Below, piece by piece: positions 7,830-14,427 of a DNA stretch of 57,829 nt. Position 1 is the stretch's first letter, and each line of letters starts with the position of its first letter. The notes beneath the pieces are model-generated. The model saw only the letters and a list, made by a program, of their open reading frames with translations. It was not told the origin of the DNA and searched no databases. Origin of the DNA: Brevundimonas denitrificans (GTDB lineage: Bacteria; Pseudomonadota; Alphaproteobacteria; Caulobacterales; Caulobacteraceae); the NCBI RefSeq assembly GCF_030160755.1, contig NZ_BSOY01000010.1, positions 1 to 57,829 of the forward strand, read 5' to 3'. Position numbers and translations under genes: made by a program.

Positions 7830-8917
7830 GCCGCCTCTCTCCGTTTGATCATCGTCCACCAGTCCACGCCGTCAGCGTCCCGGACCCGGCTGACCCGGCC
7901 CCGATGCAGCAGATAGTTGAGATGCGCGATCGCCTCGCCCGTGGCCATGCCCCGCACCCCGTCCCCGACCGCGCGGGCGAACAAGGCGCCGAACACGTCG
8001 ACCGCCCGCTTCGGCGTCTTCAACGCCTTCTCCAGCCGCTTCAGCGAGACCTCATGGCCCCGGATCAGGGCGTCCAGCCGCGTGTGCACGCCGTGGAACG
8101 GCTCGCCATGCGACGGCAGGATCAGTCCGTCGTGGGGCAGGACGTCCTTCATCCGCTCCAGCGAGTCCAGCCAGTCGCCCAGCGGATCCGCCTCGGGCTC
8201 CGTCGGCCAGACCGACACGTTCGACGAGATCCGCGGCAGGATCTGGTCGCCGCCCAGCACCACGCCGTCGGCCTCGCGCCACAGGCAGGCGTGCTCCGGA
8301 CTGTGCCCCTCGCCGACCACCACCCGCCAGTCCTGCCCGCCGATGCTCAGCCGGTCTCCCTCGCGCATCCGCACATAGCCGGCGGGCATGGGCGAGACGG
8401 CGCGCCCGAACTGGCCGTATTCGCGACGCCAGGTCTCGACCTGCGCCTCGTCCCAGCCGGCCGCGCGGTAATGGACCGCGCCCGCCTCCGGCGCCGGCTG
8501 TCCCGTATCCGCCAGCAGCATCCGCGCCGTGACATATTCCACCCGCGTCATCACCAGCGGCGCGCCCGTCCGCTCGCACAGCCAGCCGGCCAGGCCGATG
8601 TGGTCGGGGTGCATATGGGTGCAGATCACCCGCGTCACCGGCCGGCCGCCCAGGGGCCCCGCCAGCATCGCCTCCCAGCGGTCGCGCGAATCCGGAATGT
8701 TCAGCCCGGTGTCGATCACGGCCCAGCCTTCGCCGTCCTCGACCGCATAGACATTGATGTGGTTGAGCGCGATCGGCATCGACAGCCGCATCCACAGCAC
8801 GCCCGGCGCGACCGCCACGGCCTCGCCGAAACCGGGCGGTACGGGATGCGGATAGGTCAGGCCGCGCCCGTCGCGCGCCGCCTGATCGATCTCCGCCGGG
8901 GCGACTCCGTCCGCCAA
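7826..8917 (-). CDS. MBL-fold metallohydrolase
   Basis: 363 aa with the chosen start. The metallo-beta-lactamase motif is THMHPDHIGLAGWL; further metal ligands are in VVGEGHSPEHACL (His) and VVLGGDQILPRIS (Asp), and SHGEPF supplies the last His. The C-terminal MATGEAIAHLNYLLHRGRVS is a winged-helix-like tail found in LACTB2-type hydrolases. Its coupling to an enoyl-CoA hydratase suggests thioester or acyl-CoA metabolism, which is inference. The start is uncertain: TTG at 8917 has a GGAG 6 nt upstream, while GTG at 9007 would give 393 aa with no good Shine-Dalgarno. Confidence 0.83.
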   Translation of the reverse strand: MADGVAPAEIDQAARDGRGLTYPHPVPPGFGEAVAVAPGVLWMRLSMPIALNHINVYAVEDGEGWAVIDTGLNIPDSRDRWEAMLAGPLGGRPVTRVICTHMHPDHIGLAGWLCERTGAPLVMTRVEYVTARMLLADTGQPAPEAGAVHYRAAGWDEAQVETWRREYGQFGRAVSPMPAGYVRMREGDRLSIGGQDWRVVVGEGHSPEHACLWREADGVVLGGDQILPRISSNVSVWPTEPEADPLGDWLDSLERMKDVLPHDGLILPSHGEPFHGVHTRLDALIRGHEVSLKRLEKALKTPKRAVDVFGALFARAVGDGVRGMATGEAIAHLNYLLHRGRVSRVRDADGVDWWTMIKRREAA

Positions 8918-9057
8918 GTCCGTCTCCAATTGCAACTCATGACCTTGATACGCCGAAGCGGCCGCCGGCGTCCAGCCGCCCGCGCGGGCATGCCTTGACC
9001 CCGCCACATCGGCCCGCCAAGGGTTGAGCCGACGGTTTTCCCATCCGGAGTGTTCTC

Positions 9058-10050
9058 GTGTTCCACAAAAAGTTGCTCGCGCTCGTGGGCGGCGCCCTCG
9101 CCCTGGCGCTGGTCGCGGCCCAGCCCGCCTTCGCCCAGGATGTCCCCGACAATCCCGATCCGGGCGGCCGTTCGGAATCCGACCGGGCCTCCGGAACCAT
9201 TCGCGGCGAGAGCGTCATGCCCGGCCGCATCGGCGGCGGTCGTCGCGATCGCGTGCCGGACAGCCGGGCCACCCGCCAGCGCGCGGCTCCGCCCCCGGCC
9301 GCTCCCACGCCCGAGGAAATCAAGGCCGCCGCCCAGGCCCTCGTCGTCGCCGCCGGCGCCGCCTGCCAGGTGACCGAGGCCGCCCAGCCCGGCATCAACG
9401 CCGAACAGCAGAAAATCTATGAAGCCGCCTGTTCGGAAGGCCCCGGCCTCATCCTGATCGAGTCGACCCCGCCCCAGAGCTTCAACTGCCTCGAGCTGGC
9501 CGGCACCGCCTACACCGCCCGGCTGCGCGATCCCGCCGCCGACGTCGGCCAGCAGTGCCTCCTGCCCGCCAACCAGAACGGACTGGCCGTCATCGGCGGC
9601 TGGGCTCGCACCGCTGGCGTGACCTGCACGGTCGACGAGGCCGTCGCCATCGGCAAGAGCGACGCCGACAACATCGTCTATGAGGTCGGCTGCGCCGGCG
9701 CGGACGGCTACTGGCTGGAGCGCGTCGGGACCGGCTGGGACCTGAAGGACTGCCTGCAGGTCAATTCGACCGGCGGAACCTGCCGCTTCACCACGGGCCA
9801 GGAACAGGCCGACGGCTTCGAGCCCAAACTGGCCGGCACCGAGGCCGCGGCCTGCGACGTCACCCAGGTCCGCCTGATGGGCTCCAACGCCAACGGCCGC
9901 TTCTACGAGGCCAAATGCGCCGCCGAGGGCGAAGGCTATATCGCCCGCCTCAACAACGAGGGCGTGACCCAGCAGATCTATCCCTGCGCCACCGCCCAGC
10001 GCATCGGCGGCGGCTGCCGGTTCACCCCGGCTCCCGCCCTGGCCGAATAG
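9058..10050 (+). CDS. Secreted protein with three cysteine-rich repeats
   Basis: 330 aa, GTG start preceded by GGAG. A signal peptide covers about residues 1-27 (cleavage after PAFAQ). A disordered Arg/Pro/Ala-rich linker follows. The remainder consists of three repeats, each with four cysteines and a central YE-x2-C element: IYEAACSEG, VYEVGCAGA, FYEAKCAAE. Repeats 2 and 3 end in a shared CRFT motif. The even number of cysteines suggests disulfides in the periplasm or outside. I do not recognise a named family and propose no function. A strong terminator follows, so it is probably monocistronic. Confidence 0.85.
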   Translation: MFHKKLLALVGGALALALVAAQPAFAQDVPDNPDPGGRSESDRASGTIRGESVMPGRIGGGRRDRVPDSRATRQRAAPPPAAPTPEEIKAAAQALVVAAGAACQVTEAAQPGINAEQQKIYEAACSEGPGLILIESTPPQSFNCLELAGTAYTARLRDPAADVGQQCLLPANQNGLAVIGGWARTAGVTCTVDEAVAIGKSDADNIVYEVGCAGADGYWLERVGTGWDLKDCLQVNSTGGTCRFTTGQEQADGFEPKLAGTEAAACDVTQVRLMGSNANGRFYEAKCAAEGEGYIARLNNEGVTQQIYPCATAQRIGGGCRFTPAPALAE

Positions 10051-10075
10051 TCGGATGGATATTCCTTCGAGTCAG

Positions 10076-10108
10076 CGCCCCGGAGTTCGCTCCGGGGCGT
10101 TTTCGTTT
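10076..10108 (+). terminator. Rho-independent terminator
   Basis: A 10-bp perfect stem (CGCCCCGGAG, TTCG tetraloop, CTCCGGGGCG) is followed by TTTTCGTTT. It sits 25 bp after the stop of the cysteine-repeat protein gene and before xth. Confidence 0.92.
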
Positions 10109-10157
10109 GGGCGATCCCCGCTTCACAGACCGCCCCGACGCGCCGTAAGCATGGCGT

Positions 10158-10955
10158 ATGCGTATCGCCACCTGGAATGTGAACTCCGTCAACGCCCGCC
10201 TGCCGACGGTGCTGGCCTGGCTGGAAGCGGCGCAGCCCGACGTGGTCGGCTTCCAGGAGATCAAATGCCTGGACGAGAAATTCCCCCGCGAGGCCTTTGA
10301 GTCGCTCGGCTACAACGTCGAGACCCACGGCCAGAAGACCTACAACGGCGTCGCCCTGCTCTCGAAACACCCGCTCAGCGACGTGCGGCGCGGCCTGCCC
10401 GGCGTCGACGCCTCGGGCTTCGAGGCGGAGTTCGAACAGGCCCGCTACATCGAGGCCGTGATCGAATGCCCGCGCCCGGTCCGCGTCGGCTGCCTCTACC
10501 TGCCCAACGGCAATCCGATCGGCACGGAGAAATTCGCCTACAAGCTCGCCTGGATGGACCGCCTCGAGGCCCACGCCCGCGACCTGCTGCGGCAGGAAGA
10601 GGCCTTCACCCTGTGCGGCGACTACAATGTCATCCCCACGCCCGACGACGCCAGGAACCCGTCCGCCTGGGCTGCGGACGCCCTGTTCCAGCCGGAGAGC
10701 CGCGCCGCCTTCCGCGCCCTGCGCCACCTCGGCCTGTCGGACGCGGGCGAACTCGGCAAACAGCCGCCCGGGACCTTCACCTTCTGGGACTACCAGGCCG
10801 GCGCCTGGCAGCGCGACCACGGCATCCGCATCGACTTCCACCTGCTGTCCCCGCAGGCGGCCGACCGCTTCGTCGGCGTCGAGACCCATCGCGACGCCCG
10901 CGACATGGACAAGCCCTCGGACCACGTCCCCGTCGTCGTCGAGCTGGAGGACTGA
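10158..10955 (+). CDS. xth: Exodeoxyribonuclease III
   Basis: 265 aa, the standard length. It starts MRIATWNVNSVNARL, then DVVGFQEIKCLDEKFP (metal-binding Glu), TYNGVALLSK, GCLYLPNGNP, FTLCGDYNVIP (D-x-N) and the closing PSDHVPVVVEL (catalytic Asp-His). It is an AP endonuclease and 3'-5' exonuclease of base excision repair. The window also holds two DNA glycosylases that would feed it abasic sites, although they lie more than 15 kb away. The following small membrane protein begins 3 nt after the stop. Confidence 0.94.
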   Translation: MRIATWNVNSVNARLPTVLAWLEAAQPDVVGFQEIKCLDEKFPREAFESLGYNVETHGQKTYNGVALLSKHPLSDVRRGLPGVDASGFEAEFEQARYIEAVIECPRPVRVGCLYLPNGNPIGTEKFAYKLAWMDRLEAHARDLLRQEEAFTLCGDYNVIPTPDDARNPSAWAADALFQPESRAAFRALRHLGLSDAGELGKQPPGTFTFWDYQAGAWQRDHGIRIDFHLLSPQAADRFVGVETHRDARDMDKPSDHVPVVVELED

Positions 10956-10957
10956 GC

Positions 10958-11473
10958 TTGGCCGATGTGCTCAGGGTCATACTGCTGGTGGCCCTGGCGG
11001 CGGCGGCCCTGACCACGGGAGCCCTGGTCCTGGCCTGGTGGATGGAGCCGATCCGCCGCATGCGCCGGGCCCTGCTGAAATCGCTCGGCGCCGTGCCCGA
11101 GGCCGAGGCCCTGTCGCCCGCCGAGGGCCGCGCCGCCGGTCTCGACTTCGACGGGGCCCAGGTGGCGGTGCTCTGGAACCGGGGCGGCTCCGGTCTGGTC
11201 TACGCCTTCGAGGAGATCGAGGGCGGCGAGATCATCGTCGACGGCCATGTCGTCGCCCGCGTCCGCCGCGGCGAGGCCCGCAAGGCGCTGGACCTCATGG
11301 CGCCCGACGCCGAACAGGTGGTGCTGCGGCTGATGTTCGCCGACGCCCGACATCCCGAGTTCGAACTGGCCCTGTGGGACGCCACCCTGCCGGTCCAGAC
11401 CAGCTCCCCCGGCGAGGCCCTCCGCCTCGGCCGCCGCTGGCTCTCGCACCTGGAGGCCTTGCTCAAAGGCTAG
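10958..11473 (+). CDS. Hypothetical protein with N-terminal membrane anchor
   Basis: 171 aa. TTG at 10958 is taken as start because GGAGG lies 7 nt upstream; a GTG at 10967 is the alternative. Residues 3-25 form one hydrophobic segment. The rest is a soluble alpha/beta domain of acidic composition (LDFDGAQVAVLWNRGG, IEGGEIIVDGHVVARVRRGE, VLRLMFADARHPEFELALWD). It is placed 3 nt after xth and probably shares its transcript. I do not recognise the family. Confidence 0.7.
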   Translation: MADVLRVILLVALAAAALTTGALVLAWWMEPIRRMRRALLKSLGAVPEAEALSPAEGRAAGLDFDGAQVAVLWNRGGSGLVYAFEEIEGGEIIVDGHVVARVRRGEARKALDLMAPDAEQVVLRLMFADARHPEFELALWDATLPVQTSSPGEALRLGRRWLSHLEALLKG

Positions 11474-11631
11474 TGTCTCCTCCCCGCTCTGCGGGGAGGG
11501 GGACCATCCGGAGCCGCAGGCGAAGGATGGTGGAGGGGTGGAGGCGGATCGCATGCGATCCAACGACCCGCCGCATCACCCCTCCACCGCCGTTCCGGCG
11601 GTCCCGCTCCCCACGATGTGGGGAGGAGACA
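11474..11631. repeat. Composite nested inverted repeat (two head-to-head REP-like units)
   Basis: The outer arms TGTCTCCTCCCC (11474-11485) and GGGGAGGAGACA (11620-11631) match perfectly. A second pair, GGTGGAGGGGTG (11529-11540) and CACCCCTCCACC (11577-11588), is nested inside. At the centre is the 16-bp palindrome GGATCGCATGCGATCC (11545-11560). Each half also has its own CTCCCC-loop-GGGGAG hairpin. The structure reads as two copies of a short intergenic palindromic element in opposite orientation. It fills most of the 234-bp gap after the xth operon and could act as a terminator. Confidence 0.8.
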
Positions 11632-11707
11632 GCAGAGCCCTTCCGCCCCCGCCCCCGGACCGCTAGAACCCCCCATTCCCTGTGACCGAGTACCCTGAGG
11701 AGCCCCC

Positions 11708-12613
11708 GTGGCCCGCCTGTTCGACGCCTACATCATCGCTGACTGGACCGCCGCCGAGGGCAAGAAGCTCGGCGATACGTCCCTGTGGCTCGGCGTGGCC
11801 AAACGCGACGTGCGTTTCCGCCTCTATACCGAGACCCACAACGTCGCGACCCGGGCCGAGGGCGAGGCCCTGCTGGCCTCCCTGCTGGCCGAACACCGCA
11901 AGCGCGGCGACCGGGTGCTGGTCGGCTTCGACTTCAACTTCGGCTTCCCCGCCGGCACGGCCGCGCGGCTGAAGCTGACCGGAACCCCCTGGTCGGCGAT
12001 GTGGAAATTCCTCGCCGCCAACGTGGTCGACAAGCCCGACAACACCAACAACCGCTACCAGGTCGCGGCCAAGATCAACCGGCTGATGACCGACAACGCC
12101 TGGCCCATGTGGGGCGCGCCGGCCAATCAGGCCCAGCGCTGGCTGACCACGACCAAGCCCCCGGCCGGCTCGGGCGCCGACATCCCCGAATACCGCGCGA
12201 CGCAGGACGCGGTCCGCAAGGGCAAGCTCCAGCCCAAGTCGGTCTGGCAGATGCACGGCGCCGGCGCGGTCGGCGGCCAGACCCTGGTCGGCATTCCGGC
12301 GGTGCGCCGCCTGCTCGAGAAGCTCGGCCCCTCGGGCGCCGTCTGGCCCTTCGGCACCGGCTGGCGCGCGCTGGACGCCGCCGACGTCGAACCGCTCTCG
12401 GCCCTGGTGGTGGAGGTCTGGCCGTCCATGTTCGACGCCAAACCCGCTGAGGGCGAGTTCAAGGACCAGGCCCAGGTGCGGGTCACGGCCGAACATTTCG
12501 CCAAACTCGACGAATCCGGCGCCCTCTCCGCCGCCTTCGCCCCGCCCAAGGGCGCGAGCGAGGCCCTGATCGCGCAGGTCGAACAGGAAGAGGGCTGGAT
12601 TCTGGGGGCGTAG
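11708..12613 (+). CDS. DUF429-like protein, possible RNase H-fold nuclease
   Basis: 301 aa, GTG start with GAGGAG upstream. Three motifs recall DUF429/RNase H-fold predicted nucleases: an N-terminal acidic strand DAYIIADWTAAE, a central VLVGFDFNFGFPAG, and LVVEVWPSMF near the C-terminus. Relatives in alphaproteobacteria are, as I recall, variously labelled as cobalamin (CbiG) or molybdopterin-guanine dinucleotide proteins; the sequence gives no support for those names. No operon partner: hairpin repeats flank it on both sides. Confidence 0.6.
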   Translation: MARLFDAYIIADWTAAEGKKLGDTSLWLGVAKRDVRFRLYTETHNVATRAEGEALLASLLAEHRKRGDRVLVGFDFNFGFPAGTAARLKLTGTPWSAMWKFLAANVVDKPDNTNNRYQVAAKINRLMTDNAWPMWGAPANQAQRWLTTTKPPAGSGADIPEYRATQDAVRKGKLQPKSVWQMHGAGAVGGQTLVGIPAVRRLLEKLGPSGAVWPFGTGWRALDAADVEPLSALVVEVWPSMFDAKPAEGEFKDQAQVRVTAEHFAKLDESGALSAAFAPPKGASEALIAQVEQEEGWILGA

Positions 12614-12617
12614 CGTT

Positions 12618-12665
12618 CCTTCTCCCCTTGGGGGAGAAGGCGGCCCGGAGGGCCGGATGAGGGGG
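12618..12665. repeat. Alphaproteobacterial intergenic palindromic repeat
   Basis: A 10-bp perfect stem CCTTCTCCCC-TTG-GGGGAGAAGG (12618-12640) is followed by a second hairpin CGGCCC-GGA-GGGCCG and the tail GATGAGGGGG. The TTCTCCCC-loop-GGGGAGAA unit with a GGATGAGGGG tail is dispersed in many alphaproteobacterial genomes. Here it fills the whole gap between two genes and supplies the ribosome-binding region of the next one. Confidence 0.8.
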
Positions 12666-12671
12666 ATGCCC

Positions 12672-13616
12672 ATGCAAACACCGTCCCGCCCCCTCATCAT
12701 CGCCCACCGCGGCGCCTCGGGCGAACGCCCCGAACACACCCGCGCCGCCTATGAACGGGCCATCCAGCAGGGCGCGGACTTCATCGAGCCCGATCTGGTC
12801 ATGACCCGGGACGGCGTCCTGATCGTCCGCCACGAGAACGAGATCAGCGGAACCACCGACGTCGCCGCCCGCCCCGAATTCGCCGATCGCCACACCACGA
12901 AAACCATCGACGGCGAATCCGTCACAGGCTGGTTCACCGAGGACTTCACCCTCGCCGAACTGAAGACCCTGCGCGCCCGCGAACGCCTGCCCGAGCTGCG
13001 CCCCGCCAACACCGCCTTCGACGGACAGGAGCCGATCCTGACCTTCGAGGAGGTCCTCGACCTCGCCGCCTCAGCCGGCGTCGGCGTCGCCCCCGAACTG
13101 AAACACCCGACGTATTTCGCCGCCCTCGGCCTGCCGGTGGAGGACGCCTTCGTCGCCATCCTTAAGCGGCGCGGCCTGACCGGCGCCGACGCCCCGATCC
13201 TGATCCAGTGTTTCGAGGTCGGCCCGCTGCAGCGCCTCCGCGCCCGCCTCGCCGCCCCCCTGCTGCAACTGATCGCCGCGTCCGGCGGCCCCTTCGACCG
13301 GCCGGACCTTGACTACGCCGCCATGACCACGCCGCAGGGCCTCGCCGCTGTCGGCGGATACGCCGACTGGATCGGCGCCGACACGGCCCTGATCGAACCA
13401 CCCCCCGGCGCGCCCACCACCTTGATCCCCGACGCCCACGCCGCCGGCCTCAAGGTCGCCGCCTGGACCTTCCGCGCCGAGAACATCTTCCTGCCCGAAG
13501 CCGACCGCATCGGCGCCGACCCGGCCGGGCACGGGCGGTTGCGGGAGCGGCTGGCGCGGTTCGCGGAGTATGGGCTGGACGCCGCCTTCATGGACCAGCC
13601 GGCCCTCGCCCGCTGA
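12672..13616 (+). CDS. Glycerophosphodiester phosphodiesterase
   Basis: 314 aa from ATG at 12672 (ATGs at 12657 and 12666 are possible; the first lies within the repeat element). GDPD motifs: IIAHRGASGERPEHT (catalytic His, Arg and Glu), FIEPDLVMTRDGVLIVRHE (metal ligands and second His), and APELKHPTYF. It resembles the GlpQ-type long GDPDs rather than the short UgpQ type, but has no signal peptide, suggesting a cytoplasmic enzyme or a mis-set start. It would hydrolyse glycerophosphodiesters to glycerol-3-phosphate and an alcohol. Confidence 0.9.
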   Translation: MQTPSRPLIIAHRGASGERPEHTRAAYERAIQQGADFIEPDLVMTRDGVLIVRHENEISGTTDVAARPEFADRHTTKTIDGESVTGWFTEDFTLAELKTLRARERLPELRPANTAFDGQEPILTFEEVLDLAASAGVGVAPELKHPTYFAALGLPVEDAFVAILKRRGLTGADAPILIQCFEVGPLQRLRARLAAPLLQLIAASGGPFDRPDLDYAAMTTPQGLAAVGGYADWIGADTALIEPPPGAPTTLIPDAHAAGLKVAAWTFRAENIFLPEADRIGADPAGHGRLRERLARFAEYGLDAAFMDQPALAR

Positions 13617-13726
13617 GGCCTTTCTTCCCGCCCCCGATCCTCCGTCCCCTTTCGACCCCCAAAGCGCCCTTCTCGCCCCTGCGCGAAATTTTTCTCCTCA
13701 GCGCAGGTTGGCGCCCCGGTAAAATA

Positions 13727-13841
13727 GACCCTGTCGGTCCCCGAACCGCCGCCGGTCTTTGACAAGCCACACCCCCGCGACCGCTCCAGGCGCGGTGTAA
13801 CCCACGGCCCAGCCACCGCTGGCCCACGCCCCGACAGGGTC
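13727..13841. other. Intergenic region with long-range inverted repeat, possible structured RNA
   Basis: The 279-bp gap between GDPD and DUF3592 has no convincing gene. It contains GACCCTGTCGG (13727-13737) and its exact complement CCGACAGGGTC (13831-13841), enclosing 93 nt with smaller stems (CCGCG/CGCGG and CCAGC/GCTGG). On the plus strand TAAAAT (13720-13725) precedes it and T-rich sequence (CTTTTCGCGATTTTTCGG) follows. This could be a small structured RNA. Confidence 0.3.
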
Positions 13842-13895
13842 GAGAAGACAGCTTTTCGCGATTTTTCGGGGGAAGGCCCCGGTAATGCCGGGAGA

Positions 13896-14345
13896 TCAGG
13901 CGGCGGCGGCGAAGAAGGCGATCACGACCACTGCGATGGTCACGATGATCGGCATGCCCAGGTCCGCCTTGGGGATCTGCAGATAGGCTTCCGAGGGCGC
14001 CGCCGGATTGTAGCGGACCTTCGCCTTGCCGCCGACCGGATAGCGGGCGCAAACCTCTTGCGCCCGGGCCTGGCTGGTATAGCTCAGCGCAGCGCCCGGC
14101 TGAATGGCCTTGCCGACGTGGCTCTGGCCGCCCGCCGCATAGCTGAAGGCGATCTCCGGATAATAGGCCGTTTCGCGGGCCCCTTCGTAGTCGACCTCTT
14201 CGGCCTCGCGGATGCCGGAGGACTGGATGGCGGCCTCGGCGGTGGGCCATGCCGCCTGCGACCTGACCTTCTTCATCCGACGGCCATGCCACCACCAGGT
14301 GAGCGCGATCAACGCGATGGCCACACCGAAGATTCCCAACACCAT
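13896..14345 (-). CDS. DUF3592 domain membrane protein
   Basis: 149 aa. Hydrophobic segments lie at both ends (residues 2-19 and about 127-147), flanking a beta-rich domain with the DUF3592 pattern: WPTAEAAIQSSGI, YYPEIAFSYAAGGQSHVGKA, ARYPVGGKAKVRYNPAAPSE. Function of the family is unknown. The topology suggests the central domain lies on one side of the inner membrane. An imperfect palindrome sits just upstream of the start. Confidence 0.82.
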   Translation of the reverse strand: MVLGIFGVAIALIALTWWWHGRRMKKVRSQAAWPTAEAAIQSSGIREAEEVDYEGARETAYYPEIAFSYAAGGQSHVGKAIQPGAALSYTSQARAQEVCARYPVGGKAKVRYNPAAPSEAYLQIPKADLGMPIIVTIAVVVIAFFAAAA

Positions 14346-14364
14346 GACGGACGCCTCACCGGAA

Positions 14365-14389
14365 GTTGACAGACCAGAGGTCAGTCAAC
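14365..14389. promoter_or_regulatory. Imperfect palindrome between glyS and DUF3592
   Basis: GTTGACAGACC (14365-14375), AGA, GGTCAGTCAAC (14379-14389): 11-base arms with one mismatch. It is 20 bp upstream of the DUF3592 start and 39 bp beyond the glyS stop. It could be an operator or a hairpin that ends glyS transcription; no U tract follows on the minus strand. Confidence 0.4.
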
Positions 14390-14427
14390 CAAAACGCGGC
14401 GAGTCGGGCGTCCCCCAATTGCGGGAT

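Noticed and set aside
10466..10957. A longer version of the membrane protein gene starting inside xth
   Set aside because: The part overlapping xth is Arg/Pro-rich shadow sequence. A GGAGG-TTG start at 10958 gives a clean membrane anchor.
13313..13816. A 167-codon minus-strand frame across the end of GDPD and the following gap
   Set aside because: Its first half is low-complexity and its second half is antisense to GDPD; no start context or domain.
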